NCBI GenBank assembly: GCA_029262375.1
Contig: JAJCZM010000008.1
Location: 193,291 to 257,290 of the forward strand
DNA length: 64,000 nucleotides
Direction: 5' to 3'
Source of the DNA: Deltaproteobacteria bacterium
GTDB lineage: Bacteria > Desulfobacterota > Binatia > UBA1149 > SPBQ01
Positions 13,497-26,139 of the stretch are shown piece by piece. The position numbers were made by a program, and so were the translations under genes. How positions within the stretch are numbered: the first letter of the stretch is position 1; every line of letters begins with the position of its first letter. Under the pieces are notes generated by a model, which was not told where the DNA came from, did no database searches, and was given only the letters and a program-made list of their open reading frames with translations.

Positions 13497-15362
13497 ATGG
13501 ACGCAACATTTGACGTTATCGTAGTGGGCGCCGGTCACGCCGGAATAGAGGCCGCACTTGCCGCGGCGCGCTCGGGTGCGCGCACGCTCATTCTTACGAT
13601 CAACCTAGACAACATCGGGCAGATGTCGTGCAATCCGGCCATCGGTGGCATCGGTAAAGGCCACCTGGTGCGCGAAATCGACGCGCTCGGCGGCGAGATG
13701 GGACGAGCGATCGACGAGTGCGGCATCCAGTTTCGCCGACTGAACACACGCAAGGGCCCGGCTGTCCAAGCATCGCGCGCGCAAGCAGATAAGGCGCAGT
13801 ACCGGCGCCGCATGAAGCGTGTAGTGGAATCGACGGAGAACCTGTCGGTACTGCAGGCCGAAGTCACCGATCTGATCGAACGTGACGGCCGTGTAGTCGC
13901 CGTCGTGACGGATCACGGGGAACGACTCGGCGCAGGCGCCGTCGTGCTCACGACGGGAACTTTCCTCGAGGGGCTCATGCATGTCGGCGAGCGCAAACAG
14001 TCGGGAGGGCGCGCGGGCGATCGTGCATCGCACGGTCTGAGTGCAGCCCTCGGGCGCCTCGGCTTGGAGACCGGCAGACTGAAGACCGGAACTTGCCCCC
14101 GCCTGGACACGCGTTCGATCGATTACAGCCGTTTGCGCGAGCAGCCCGGCGACGAGCCAGCGCCGTTGTTTTCGTTCGACGGTCCGAGGCCGCTGCTGCC
14201 TCAACTGCCCTGCTACATCACGTACACGAACCAAACGACGCATCGCGTTATTTCGGATAACATAGCATTATCACCAATTTATAGTGGTGAGATCGACTCG
14301 CGTGGTCCCCGCTACTGTCCTTCGATCGAAGACAAAGTGATGAAGTTTCCGGATCGCACGGAGCATCGGATCTTCCTGGAGCCCGAAGGGCTGGATACCG
14401 CCGAGGTTTATCCGAACGGTCTCTCTACCTCCCTACCCTACGATGTCCAGAAGCAGTTCGTGCGGACGATCGTCGGGCTCGAGAACGCGGTGATCGTTCG
14501 GCCGGGCTACGCGATCGAGTACGACTACGTCATCCCTACGCAGCTCTCACCCACTCTCGAAACGCTTGATGTTGCCGGCCTGTTTCTCGCCGGCCAGATC
14601 AACGGAACGACGGGTTACGAAGAAGCCGGGGCGCAGGGCCTGATCGCCGGCATCAATGCGGCTCGCCGAACACGCGGCGAAGATGCCGTCGTCCTGGATC
14701 GCTCAGAGGCCTACATCGGTGTCATGATCGACGATCTCGTCACGCGCGGCGTCGATGGTGAGCCCTACCGAATGTTCACCTCGCGAGCAGAGTTCCGGCT
14801 GCTGCTGCGCGAAGACAATGCGGATCTCCGACTCGCGCCGACGGCGCAGACACTCGGCTTGCTGTCGAGCGAGAGGCGCGAACGACTGGCTACCAAGCAG
14901 GCCGCGATCGCGTCGGCAATGGCCGGACTACGCGAGCGGAAGGTGACTCCCTCCGATGCGGTCAATGCCGCGCTGGCGGCAGGCGCCGAGCCTCCCCTTT
15001 CCTCTCCGTGCTCGGGCTTCGATCTGATGAGACGCCCAGGCCTCGACTACGCGTTCGTAGCGGACCTCTTGGGGCTCGATCGTTGCGATGCGACCGTTGA
15101 GGAGCAGCTCACGATCGCCGCCCATTACGAGGGCTACATCCGTCGTCAGCATGAAGAAGTGCGTCGCATGCGTGGTCTGGAGCGAACTGAGCTTCCGGCC
15201 GGCTTCGACTTCGGCCTTGTGGCCGGCTTGTCGGCAGAGGCCACAGAGAAACTCTCTCTCGCACGTCCGGCTACGCTAGGACAGGTATCGCGAATCAGCG
15301 GCCTCACTCCGGCCGCAGTCTCTGCCCTTGCCATTCATCTGAGGAAAGCGGGGAACGAGTGA
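13497..15362 (+). CDS. mnmG: tRNA uridine-5-carboxymethylaminomethyl(34) synthesis enzyme MnmG
   Basis: [70 protein letters not shown]. Confidence 0.98.
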   Translation: MDATFDVIVVGAGHAGIEAALAAARSGARTLILTINLDNIGQMSCNPAIGGIGKGHLVREIDALGGEMGRAIDECGIQFRRLNTRKGPAVQASRAQADKAQYRRRMKRVVESTENLSVLQAEVTDLIERDGRVVAVVTDHGERLGAGAVVLTTGTFLEGLMHVGERKQSGGRAGDRASHGLSAALGRLGLETGRLKTGTCPRLDTRSIDYSRLREQPGDEPAPLFSFDGPRPLLPQLPCYITYTNQTTHRVISDNIALSPIYSGEIDSRGPRYCPSIEDKVMKFPDRTEHRIFLEPEGLDTAEVYPNGLSTSLPYDVQKQFVRTIVGLENAVIVRPGYAIEYDYVIPTQLSPTLETLDVAGLFLAGQINGTTGYEEAGAQGLIAGINAARRTRGEDAVVLDRSEAYIGVMIDDLVTRGVDGEPYRMFTSRAEFRLLLREDNADLRLAPTAQTLGLLSSERRERLATKQAAIASAMAGLRERKVTPSDAVNAALAAGAEPPLSSPCSGFDLMRRPGLDYAFVADLLGLDRCDATVEEQLTIAAHYEGYIRRQHEEVRRMRGLERTELPAGFDFGLVAGLSAEATEKLSLARPATLGQVSRISGLTPAAVSALAIHLRKAGNE

Positions 15363-15997
15363 GTTCATCGTCGGCCGAGCACGCGGGTCTTGTCGCCGCA
15401 GCGGCGGAGCTTGGCACTGCCCTGCCCGACCCCCTCGCCCACAAACTCCTCGAGTACCTGGATCTACTTTATCGCTGGAACGCGTCGGCCGGTTTGACGC
15501 GCGTCGATCGCGAGGACGCGGTGCGTCTGCATCTGGTCGATTCGCTCACAGCACTCAATGCACTGCACGGCGCCATGATTGTTGCGGATCTCGGCACCGG
15601 AGGCGGCGTCCCGGGGATTCCCATTGCCATGGTAATGCCGGAGACGAAGTTCTTCCTCGTCGAGACAAGGCGACGCAAGTGCAACTTCCTGCGTGACGTA
15701 GTTCGGACGCTCAGCCTCGCTAACTGCGAGATCGTCGAGGCTGACGCCAGGACTCTGGAAGCCGACTTCTGCGATACGGCGATTGCCCGTGCGTTCATGC
15801 AGCCCCAGGAGATGCTCGAGCTGGCGGCCCAGCTGGCATCTACGCGAGTCGTCCTGATGGCCGGTCCGACCGCCGAGTCGGCCGAGCTGGATGGCCCCAG
15901 CGGCTGGCGGCTATCGGAGGCTTCGCAGTTCGTGCTGCCAGGTGGCGGCGAAGAGCGACAGATCCTGAGCTACACTCATGAGTCGTCCGCCGGCTGA
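15359..15997 (+). CDS. rsmG: 16S rRNA (guanine527-N7)-methyltransferase RsmG
   Basis: Rossmann MTase with [16 protein letters not shown]; start overlaps mnmG stop; precedes parA. Confidence 0.95.
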   Translation: MSSSSAEHAGLVAAAAELGTALPDPLAHKLLEYLDLLYRWNASAGLTRVDREDAVRLHLVDSLTALNALHGAMIVADLGTGGGVPGIPIAMVMPETKFFLVETRRRKCNFLRDVVRTLSLANCEIVEADARTLEADFCDTAIARAFMQPQEMLELAAQLASTRVVLMAGPTAESAELDGPSGWRLSEASQFVLPGGGEERQILSYTHESSAG

Positions 15998-16004
15998 GGC
16001 CGGA

Positions 16005-16020
16005 TGTTTCACGTGAAACA
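16005..16020. promoter_or_regulatory. parS centromere site 1 (TGTTTCACGTGAAACA)
   Basis: Exact match to the 16-bp consensus parS, between rsmG and parA. Confidence 0.97.
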
Positions 16021-16050
16021 AACCATCGTCCCGACGCGCATCTCGACCTG

Positions 16051-16088
16051 AATCCGGAGAATGTTTCACGTGAAACATTCTCCGGATT
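16051..16088. promoter_or_regulatory. parS centromere site 2 (core 16062-16077) inside a perfect 38-bp palindrome
   Basis: AATCCGGAGAATGTTTCAC|GTGAAACATTCTCCGGATT; 19-nt arms perfectly complementary; core is consensus parS. Confidence 0.97.
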
Positions 16089-16238
16089 TCCGGGGTTTTC
16101 GCGTTGCGTGGGGTCGCTGTGCGAAACCGGTGGTCGATTTCCCGACAAGTCCTAGCAATCCATATTTTTGCGTGGTAACTGCTGCAGAAGGCGCGCGGCG
16201 GTTCTCGAACCGCCGGGACGGCGGGACGAGGTGGTGGA

Positions 16239-17063
16239 ATGATGGGAAAAGTCTTTGCGATCGCGAACCAGAAGGGTGGGGTCGGCAAAACCACCACAGC
16301 GGTCAATCTTGCGGCGGCTCTGGCTATGGAGGGCCATCGAACCCTCCTCATCGACTTCGATTCGCAGGGCAGCGCCTCGAGCGGTGTCGGAGCGGGTAGG
16401 GCGGCGGCGCCAACCATCTACGACGTCCTGATCGGACGCGCAGACGCCAGTGACGCATTGCGTCACACCGACATGGCTGAACTGGATATTCTTCCAGCAA
16501 ATCAAGACCTTGCGGGCGCCGAGGTCGAGCTCGTGAACCTCGATTCGAGAGAGTATCGGCTGCGCGGCCGGATCGAGCAGATTCGCTCCGGTTACGACTT
16601 CATCATCATCGATTGTCCGCCGTCGCTCGGAATGTTGACGCTCAATGCCTTGTGCGCCGCGGATGCGGTGCTGGTTCCTCTGCAGTGTGAGTTCTATGCA
16701 CTCGAAGGTCTGAGCGCTTTGGTGGGGACGGTGGAGCGAATCAGCGCCGTCCATAATCCGGATCTGCACATACAGGGGATCCTGCTGACGATGTTCGATG
16801 GAAGAACGTCACTCAGCCGCCAAGTAGCCGAGGAAGTACGCGCTCACTTTGGACCCGTAGTCTTCGACTCGGTAGTGCCGCGTAACGTGCGACTCGGTGA
16901 AAGCCCGTCTCACGGATTGCCGGTGCTGCTCTACGATCCCGCGTCAAAGGGATCGGAGGCGTACCGCTTGGTCGCGAAAGAATTGCTCAACCAGATCGCC
17001 GCGGAAGAACAGGGCGATCGCATGGAAGATGGAGGCGAAGGTGAGGAAGCCCGCCCTAGGTAA
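16239..17063 (+). CDS. parA: Chromosome partitioning ATPase ParA (Soj)
   Basis: IANQKGGVGKTTTAVNLAAALA deviant Walker A, IIDCPPSLGMLTLNAL; adjacent parS and parB. Confidence 0.97.
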   Translation: MMGKVFAIANQKGGVGKTTTAVNLAAALAMEGHRTLLIDFDSQGSASSGVGAGRAAAPTIYDVLIGRADASDALRHTDMAELDILPANQDLAGAEVELVNLDSREYRLRGRIEQIRSGYDFIIIDCPPSLGMLTLNALCAADAVLVPLQCEFYALEGLSALVGTVERISAVHNPDLHIQGILLTMFDGRTSLSRQVAEEVRAHFGPVVFDSVVPRNVRLGESPSHGLPVLLYDPASKGSEAYRLVAKELLNQIAAEEQGDRMEDGGEGEEARPR

Positions 17064-17928
17064 AGGTCTAGACGCGATTCTCGGTGAATCGGCTCCGCCG
17101 CCGCCGATTGCCGCTGCGGTTGCCGCCGACATTGGCGTCGCAAAACCGTCGGGGAGTGCCCTCGAGGTTCCCATCGAACAGGTAACTCCTGGGCGTGCGC
17201 AACCACGACGATTCTTCGACGAGGATGCCCTGGATGAGTTGGCGTCTTCGATTCGACAGACCGGCATCATCCAACCGTTGATAGTGATGGAGCGGCCCGG
17301 CGGTTTTGAACTGATTGCCGGTGAGCGTCGACTCCGAGCGGCATCTCGAGCCGGTTTGGCGACCGTTCCCGTCGTGGTCAAACGCGATGTGGCGGCTAGC
17401 GAATTGGTCGAACTCGCGCTCGTTGAGAATATCCAGAGAGCCGATCTGTCCCCGCTGGAAGAGGCGAAGGCCTATGAGCAGCTCGTCAAGGACTACGGCT
17501 ATACGCAAGAGAAAGTCGCGCAGAGAGTCGGTAAATCCAGGGTCGCGGTTACCAATGCCATTCGACTCCTGAACTTGCCGGCTCCGCTCAGACAAGCGGT
17601 TGAAGAGGGCAAACTTAGTGAGGGGCACGCCCGCGCGTTGCTCGGTCTCGCGACGACGAATGCCCAAGTGGCGCTTGCCCGAAAGGTCATCTCGCGTGGC
17701 CTGAGCGTGCGAGAGACCGAGGAGATGGTGCGACGTTCGGGCGAAACGAAAGCGCCGCCGAAGCAGACAACCGCCGCGGATTCGGCGCGCACGGCGGTCG
17801 AGCGCTCCCTGGAACAAGTGCTGGCGACGAAGGTTCGCATCAAAACGAAAGGGAAGGGCGGTCGAATCGAGATCGACTACTACTCAGATGACGAGCTCAA
17901 TCGGCTGCTAGAGCGGTTCGGATCGTAG
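17041..17928 (+). CDS. parB: Chromosome partitioning CTPase ParB (Spo0J)
   Basis: GTG at 17041 gives VRKPALGKGLDAILGE; IRQTGIIQPLIV, GERRLRAASRAGL, LVENIQRADLSPLEEAKAYEQL. The longer ORF at 16897 is an in-frame extension into parA. Confidence 0.95.
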   Translation: MRKPALGKGLDAILGESAPPPPIAAAVAADIGVAKPSGSALEVPIEQVTPGRAQPRRFFDEDALDELASSIRQTGIIQPLIVMERPGGFELIAGERRLRAASRAGLATVPVVVKRDVAASELVELALVENIQRADLSPLEEAKAYEQLVKDYGYTQEKVAQRVGKSRVAVTNAIRLLNLPAPLRQAVEEGKLSEGHARALLGLATTNAQVALARKVISRGLSVRETEEMVRRSGETKAPPKQTTAADSARTAVERSLEQVLATKVRIKTKGKGGRIEIDYYSDDELNRLLERFGS

Positions 17929-17975
17929 GTTACGTTTTTGACAACCTAACCCTCAAATGGTAGCCGACACACCGT

Positions 17976-18000
17976 GGCTAGCGGTCTCCTACCGCTAGCC
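17976..18000. repeat. Perfect 10-bp stem inverted repeat with 5-nt loop (GGCTAGCGGT-CTCCT-ACCGCTAGCC)
   Basis: Read directly in the parB-atpF' intergenic region; no T-tract follows. Confidence 0.85.
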
Positions 18001-18207
18001 GAAGAACGCCCGATATCGAGTCCATTCAACTTGCTTAGCGGACACAAACACACGACCGAACGCGAGGTCGTCGGCGTCTTGCTAAGGGGGGTCCTGGTTC
18101 CGCGAGTGACTCGAAATGCGGCTGTTTGCACGGGGCGGACAGACGTACGGGAAAATGTGGTCCTAGGCCGTAACCGCTAGAGCAGCGAAGGGGATCGGCG
18201 CTCAATC

Positions 18208-18642
18208 ATGTTGGCGTTCCCGCCTGACATAACCTTTTACATTCAACTGGGGAGCTTTTTCCTACTGCTCTTCATTCTGAATCGTTTGTTGTTTGTTCCG
18301 TACGCGGAGCTGTTGGCGGAGCGTGAGGCGCGCACCGAGGGGGCGAGTCAGGGCGCCGTGGCCGATCGTGCTCACGCGGACGAGCTCGCAGCCAAGATCA
18401 ATGCTGAGTTGTCGATCGCGCGCACGCTAGCGGCAGAAGAAGCCGAGACGATTCGCGTTGCTACGCGAGCCGACGAGGCGAAAATCTTTGCGGCTGCTCA
18501 GGCGGACGCGACCGCTAAGCTGACCCGATTGCGCGGCGAGATCGCCAAGGAAACCGCGAGCGCACGCGATTCCTTACGCGGTGACGCACAAGCGTTGGCC
18601 ACCGAGATGACGAATGCCATCCTCGGTGGAGGCCGTGGGTAG
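18208..18642 (+). CDS. ATP synthase F0 subunit b' (AtpF2-like)
   Basis: Short b-type stalk: N-terminal TM with QLGSFFLLLFILNRLLFVPYAELLAEREART, then a long charged helix; directly before atpF. Confidence 0.85.
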   Translation: MLAFPPDITFYIQLGSFFLLLFILNRLLFVPYAELLAEREARTEGASQGAVADRAHADELAAKINAELSIARTLAAEEAETIRVATRADEAKIFAAAQADATAKLTRLRGEIAKETASARDSLRGDAQALATEMTNAILGGGRG

Positions 18643-18657
18643 AAGGGAGAACAGCCA

Positions 18658-19245
18658 ATGAACCGTTTCATCCTCCGTTCCATCCTCATGCTCGCCCTCG
18701 CCCTCGTCCTGTTGCCTGTAGTAGCAGTCGCTGCCGGCGGCGGCGGTCACCACGAAGCCGATCCTGCGGCGCAGTGGAAGCTCTTCGCCTTCGCTGTTGT
18801 CAATTTTCTTATTTACGCTTTCCTCATGCGCCGTTTTGCCGGCCAGCCGATCAAGGATTTCTTGTCCGGCCGCCGCAGAGAAGTAGCGGATGCGATCGAG
18901 GCAGCGGGTAAGGCAAAGGCCGAAGCCGACAAGATTAAAGCCGAGTTCGAGGCGAAGGCTGCCAAGCTCGAGGAAACGAAGGCCGAACTCATCGAAGAGG
19001 TGAAAGCCATCGCAGAAGCCGAGCACGCGCGGGTGATCGCTGCTGCGAATGAGACGGCTGAGCGGATGCGCCGCGATGCCGAACTCACTGCCGAGTCGGA
19101 CCTTCTGCGCGCACGCCGCGAGCTACGCAAAGAAGCTGCGAAGATCGCCACTGAACTCGCCACTGAAATGATTCGCGGCAAGCTCGATGACAACGAACGG
19201 CAGCGGTTGCTCCGCGACTTCATCGCAAGGGTGGATGCATCATGA
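18658..19245 (+). CDS. atpF: ATP synthase F0 subunit b
   Basis: N-terminal hydrophobic segment, KLFAFAVVNFLIYAFLMRRFAGQPIKDFLSGRRREVADAIEAA, then coiled coil. Confidence 0.92.
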   Translation: MNRFILRSILMLALALVLLPVVAVAAGGGGHHEADPAAQWKLFAFAVVNFLIYAFLMRRFAGQPIKDFLSGRRREVADAIEAAGKAKAEADKIKAEFEAKAAKLEETKAELIEEVKAIAEAEHARVIAAANETAERMRRDAELTAESDLLRARRELRKEAAKIATELATEMIRGKLDDNERQRLLRDFIARVDAS

Positions 19246-19781
19246 TCGCTGGATCCGTAGCCCGTAGGTACGCGAAGGCGCTCTACGAACTCGCGGCCGA
19301 AGAAGGCGCTGTCGCGGACACCGCGGCGGCTCTGTCCGAACTTTCAAGCGCCATACAGTCGCTGGCAGACGGTGTGTTGGCACCGGGTGTTCTCGACGGC
19401 GATGCGCGCCGCAAATTGGGATCCGCGATGGCGGCGCCGATCGGCGCTGACAGCACGCTCGGCAAATTCGTGCGGCTTCTCGCGGAGCGTGATCGCCTTC
19501 TGATTCTTCCCGCGATCTACGAATGGTTTGTACGTATCGAAGACCGGGAGGCCGGTCGCGTGCGACTCACGTTGAAGGCGGCAACGGCTCTCGATCAGAA
19601 TCAGGTCGATGCGGTTGTAGCGGCGTTCGGCAAAGTAACCGACGGCAAGATTGCTGCCGCAGTAGAAATTGACCCTGACCTTCTTGGTGGCGCGCTCGTT
19701 GAACTCGAAGGAAGAGTTTTCGACGGAAGCGTCAAGACAAGACTTACACGCCTGGCCGCTCGCATGGCCGGCGATAGCTAG
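19242..19781 (+). CDS. atpH: ATP synthase F1 subunit delta
   Basis: GSVARRYAKALYELAAEEGAV ... DPDLLGGALVELEGRVFDGSVKTRLTRL; ATGA overlap with atpF. Confidence 0.94.
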   Translation: MIAGSVARRYAKALYELAAEEGAVADTAAALSELSSAIQSLADGVLAPGVLDGDARRKLGSAMAAPIGADSTLGKFVRLLAERDRLLILPAIYEWFVRIEDREAGRVRLTLKAATALDQNQVDAVVAAFGKVTDGKIAAAVEIDPDLLGGALVELEGRVFDGSVKTRLTRLAARMAGDS

Positions 19782-19811
19782 AATCCCAGCGAGCGACCTG
19801 GAGGAGATTAG

Positions 19812-21317
19812 ATGCAGATCAAGGCATCCGAGATCAGCGACATCATCAAGGAACAGATCCGCGAGTTCGGTCAGGACGTAGAAGTCCGAGAGACCGGCCG
19901 GGTTCTGATGACCGGTGATGGTATCGCACGTATTCATGGACTGGACCGCTGTGCCGCGGGTGAACTCCTTGAGTTCGAAGGCGGCGTCTACGGCATGGTT
20001 CTCAACCTCGAAGAAGACAACGTCGGTGCCGCGGTGTTCGGTGATCCCGAATCCGTGACCGAAGGTGCCGAGGTGAAGCGCACCGGTCGTATCGCGGAGG
20101 TTCCGTGCGGCGACGCGCTACTCGGGCGCGTTGTTAACGCTCTCGGCCAACCGATCGACGGTCTTGGCGACATCGCTGCCGCTGGCTCGCGACGTATTGA
20201 AGTGAAGGCCCCGGGCATCAAAGAGCGCCAACCGGTTACGCAGCCGCTGCAAACGGGTATCAAGGCAATCGACTCGATGATTCCGATCGGCCGTGGTCAG
20301 CGTGAGCTCATCATCGGCGATCGCCAGACCGGCAAGACGGCGGTCGCGATCGACACCATCATCAATCAGAAGGGCGGCGACGTGATGTGCATCTACGTCG
20401 CGATCGGCCAGAAGCGATCGACGGTTGCGCAGGTTGTCGAGCGACTGAAGAAGAACGGCGCGATGGACTACACCATCGTCGTTGCTGCCACCGCTTCCGA
20501 GTCGGCGCCGCTTCAGTTCATCGCACCGTACGCAGGTGTCTCGATGGGCGAGTACTTTCGCGACAACGGCAGGCACTGCTTGATCATCTATGATGATCTT
20601 TCGAAGCAGGCGGTTGCGTATCGACAGTTGTCGCTGCTGCTTCGACGTCCTCCGGGCCGTGAAGCGTATCCGGGCGATGTGTTCTACTTGCATTCTCGGC
20701 TGCTCGAACGTGCGGCAAAGATGTCGGACGCAGAGGGCGGCGGCTCGCTTACCGCACTGCCGATCATCGAAACGCAGGCAGGTGACGTGTCGGCGTACAT
20801 TCCGACGAACGTCATCTCGATTACCGACGGTCAGATCTATCTCGAAACGGATCTGTTCAACTCGGGCGTACGACCCGCTGTGAACGTCGGTTTGTCGGTT
20901 TCTCGTGTCGGCGGCGCGGCGCAGATCAAGGCGATGAAGCAGGTCGCCGGTACGCTGCGTCTCGATCTCGCTCAGTTCCGCGAGATGGAAGCGTTCGCGC
21001 AGTTCGGTTCCGATCTCGATGAGGCCACGCAGAAGCAGCTCAAGCGCGGTGCGCGTTTGGTCGAAGTTCTCAAGCAGGGCCAATACGTTCCGCAAGGTGT
21101 CGCGAAGCAGATCGTTGTGATCTATGCCGCGACGAAGGGCTACATCGACGACATCGATTCCGATTCGGTCGGCCGATACGAGGAAGAACTACTCGGCTTC
21201 ATCCAGAAGGACCACGCGGGTCTGCTCGACAAGATCCTTTCAGTTGGCAAACTCGATGACGAGATCGAGGGTGAACTCAAGAAGTCTCTCGAAGAGTTCG
21301 CAGGGATCTTCGCGTAG
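19812..21317 (+). CDS. atpA: ATP synthase F1 subunit alpha
   Basis: [27 protein letters not shown]-like segment, [26 protein letters not shown]. Confidence 0.98.
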   Translation: MQIKASEISDIIKEQIREFGQDVEVRETGRVLMTGDGIARIHGLDRCAAGELLEFEGGVYGMVLNLEEDNVGAAVFGDPESVTEGAEVKRTGRIAEVPCGDALLGRVVNALGQPIDGLGDIAAAGSRRIEVKAPGIKERQPVTQPLQTGIKAIDSMIPIGRGQRELIIGDRQTGKTAVAIDTIINQKGGDVMCIYVAIGQKRSTVAQVVERLKKNGAMDYTIVVAATASESAPLQFIAPYAGVSMGEYFRDNGRHCLIIYDDLSKQAVAYRQLSLLLRRPPGREAYPGDVFYLHSRLLERAAKMSDAEGGGSLTALPIIETQAGDVSAYIPTNVISITDGQIYLETDLFNSGVRPAVNVGLSVSRVGGAAQIKAMKQVAGTLRLDLAQFREMEAFAQFGSDLDEATQKQLKRGARLVEVLKQGQYVPQGVAKQIVVIYAATKGYIDDIDSDSVGRYEEELLGFIQKDHAGLLDKILSVGKLDDEIEGELKKSLEEFAGIFA

Positions 21318-21323
21318 GAAATC

Positions 21324-23647
<2,324 letters not shown>

Positions 23648-23649
23648 CG

Positions 23650-24048
23650 ATGGCTCTCCGTTTACGCGTAGTGACCCCGACGCGCCTTGCCGTCGATACC
23701 GAGGTGACCGAGCTTACGGCTCCTGGCTCCGAGGGACAGATGGGCGTGCTGCCCTCACACGTTACGTTCCTCGGTCAACTCGACGTAGGCCTCTTGCGTT
23801 ACACTGAGGGTGGGACGTCCAAACAGGTGATCGTTCACGGCGGATATGCCGAAGTGATCGACGATGTCGTCACGATACTGGCCGATCATGCAGAGTTCCC
23901 CGAAGAGATCGACGGCGCGGCCGCAAAGGCCGATATCGAACGCATCAATGGTGAGTTAGCGGAGGAACGTGAAGACACGAATCGCGTCTCCGAGTTGCTC
24001 GGCGAACTCAAGAAAGCGCAGACGCGCGCGGACGCCGCTTCGGCGTAA
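23650..24048 (+). CDS. atpC: ATP synthase F1 subunit epsilon
   Basis: LRVVTPTRLAVDTEVTELTAPGSEGQMGVLPSHVTFLGQL; follows atpD. Confidence 0.95.
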   Translation: MALRLRVVTPTRLAVDTEVTELTAPGSEGQMGVLPSHVTFLGQLDVGLLRYTEGGTSKQVIVHGGYAEVIDDVVTILADHAEFPEEIDGAAAKADIERINGELAEEREDTNRVSELLGELKKAQTRADAASA

Positions 24049-24087
24049 CGCTGGACGCTATGCCGACGCGAAGATAGATAGCGTCGA

Positions 24088-26139
24088 GTGAGCAATACAG
24101 CGCAGCATCGCAATCGACTTGCGGATGAGCCGAGTCTCTACCTGAGACAGCACGGCCACAATCCCGTCAATTGGTATCCTTGGTCCGACGAGGCACTCGA
24201 AAGAGCGCGCTCGGAAGACCGGCCGATCCTACTCAGCATCGGATATTCATCGTGTCATTGGTGTCACGTCATGGAGCGCGAGTCCTTCGAGGACGAACGC
24301 ATCGCGAAGCTGATGAACGACTTGTACGTCTGCATCAAGGTCGATCGTGAAGAGCGCCCCGACCTGGACGGTATCTACATGAAGACGGTGCAGATGATGA
24401 CCGGCCGTGGCGGTTGGCCGATGACGGTCTTTCTTCGTCCGGATCTCAAACCTTTCTATGCGGGAACGTACTATCCCCCGGAAGATCGCGGCAACATGCC
24501 GGGGTTCCCGCGCGTACTTGTTGGAGTCGAGCGCGCATATCGACACGATTCCGAGAAAGTCGGCGAACGTGCGGATCAGATCGTCGAACTCCTCGCGGAG
24601 AGCGGTCGCGGTGACAGCGAAACGGAGTTCGTCGAGGACGAAGCGATTGCGGCGATTGCAGAGAAGCTCGCCGGAGTAATGGACGGTGTTGACGGCGGAT
24701 TCGGCGGTGCACCGAAATTTCCGAACACACTCGCGCTATCGTTTCTGCTCGAGTCATCGCGCGGGCACGGCGACGACGGACATGCGGCACTCGTTAAGGT
24801 AGCTCTCGACAAGATGGCCGCCGGCGGCATCTATGATCACCTGGGCGGTGGATTTCATCGCTACTCCGTAGATCAGTTTTGGCTGGCGCCGCACTTCGAG
24901 AAAATGCTCTACGACCAGGCGCTGATCTCGGATGCTTATCTCGAGGGCTGGCGTCGTTACGGTGAGTCGGCCTACCGCGATGCGGTTTACGGTATCGGCG
25001 ACTACATATGTCGAGAGATGATTGGCGATGGGGGCGGATACTTTGCGACCCAGGACGCCGACAGCGAAGGCGTCGAAGGCAAGTTTTTCGTGTGGACACC
25101 CGACGAAGTTGCGGCTGTCGTAGGTGAGGCTGACGCGGAGATGGTCTGCCGTTTCTACGACGTCACCGACGGCGGAAACTTCGAAGGCAGCAATATTCTG
25201 CATCGTACAATTTCCACCGACGAGCTTGCCGTGATGTTCGAGAGAGGCGAGCACGAGGTCGTGGAAGTTCTGGACAGGGCCAGCGCGGCGCTGTTCGCCA
25301 AGCGAAGTGAGCGCGTCGCACCCGTGACAGATGAAAAGCATTTGTCCGACTGGAACGGCTTGATGATTGGCGCGATGGCGAAAGCCGGCGCAGCGCTCGA
25401 TGAGCCGCGCTTCGTCGATAGCGCGAAAGCCGCCGCAGACTTCGTTCGTCGCGAGATGGTCGCGGATCAGCGTCTCATGCATTTTTACGCGGACGGTGCC
25501 TGTCGCGTTCCTGCGTTTCTCGACGACTATGCTTTCTTCGGGCGAGGCTGTCTGGAGTTGTTCTTCGCCGCGCAGCGACAAGAGGATCTTGAGTCGGCTG
25601 AAATCGCGGCGACGGAAATCATTGATCAGTTCGAGGATGGTGAGTCCGGCGGGTTCTTCTTTACCGCGCGTGACGCAGAATCGCCGCTCATGCGCACGAG
25701 GGATTTGACGGATAGCGCGGTACCTTCCGGCAATGCCGTTGCGACGGAGTTGCTTCTCAGGCTCTGGCAATTGACGGGGAAGGATCGATATCGCGAGATC
25801 GGAGAACGAAGTCTGAACGCGTTGCTTCCGAACGCACTGGCAAACCCCCACGGTGGTGCGCACCTGTTGAACGTCGCGCTGAAACACCGACGCGGTTATG
25901 CGGTGGTTGTCGTGTCCAATAGTGACAGCGAAGGCGGTGTGGCCCTTGTACGTCGTGCGCTGGAGCTCGCGTTGCCGGAACTTTCCGTGCTGCCTTTGAC
26001 GGGGGACGATCCGGTGTGGTTGCCCGAGCCGGTACGCGGAAAGTCGAAGGGTTCCGAGGCGACGGCGTCGGTGTGTCGCGGAACGTCGTGCATGGCCCCG
26101 GTTGCCCGCGCCGATGAACTCGAGGCGCTGTTGGCTTGA
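24088..26139 (+). CDS. Thioredoxin domain-containing protein, YyaL/DUF255 family
   Basis: [70 protein letters not shown]. Confidence 0.93.
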   Translation: MSNTAQHRNRLADEPSLYLRQHGHNPVNWYPWSDEALERARSEDRPILLSIGYSSCHWCHVMERESFEDERIAKLMNDLYVCIKVDREERPDLDGIYMKTVQMMTGRGGWPMTVFLRPDLKPFYAGTYYPPEDRGNMPGFPRVLVGVERAYRHDSEKVGERADQIVELLAESGRGDSETEFVEDEAIAAIAEKLAGVMDGVDGGFGGAPKFPNTLALSFLLESSRGHGDDGHAALVKVALDKMAAGGIYDHLGGGFHRYSVDQFWLAPHFEKMLYDQALISDAYLEGWRRYGESAYRDAVYGIGDYICREMIGDGGGYFATQDADSEGVEGKFFVWTPDEVAAVVGEADAEMVCRFYDVTDGGNFEGSNILHRTISTDELAVMFERGEHEVVEVLDRASAALFAKRSERVAPVTDEKHLSDWNGLMIGAMAKAGAALDEPRFVDSAKAAADFVRREMVADQRLMHFYADGACRVPAFLDDYAFFGRGCLELFFAAQRQEDLESAEIAATEIIDQFEDGESGGFFFTARDAESPLMRTRDLTDSAVPSGNAVATELLLRLWQLTGKDRYREIGERSLNALLPNALANPHGGAHLLNVALKHRRGYAVVVVSNSDSEGGVALVRRALELALPELSVLPLTGDDPVWLPEPVRGKSKGSEATASVCRGTSCMAPVARADELEALLA

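Noticed and set aside
16897-17040. 48-aa N-terminal extension of the parB ORF
   Set aside because: Overlaps parA; the conserved ParB start (RKPALGKGLDAIL) begins at GTG 17041.
17974-18180. 68-aa ORF in the parB-atpF' gap
   Set aside because: Starts inside/near a perfect hairpin, no homology recognised; a bactofilin was looked for and not seen.
20118-21095. 325-aa minus-strand ORF antisense to atpA
   Set aside because: Shadow ORF; no recognisable domain, atpA unambiguous.
24754-25887. 377-aa minus-strand ORF antisense to the YyaL-like gene
   Set aside because: Long but lies wholly within a well-supported gene; residue composition is that of a shadow ORF.
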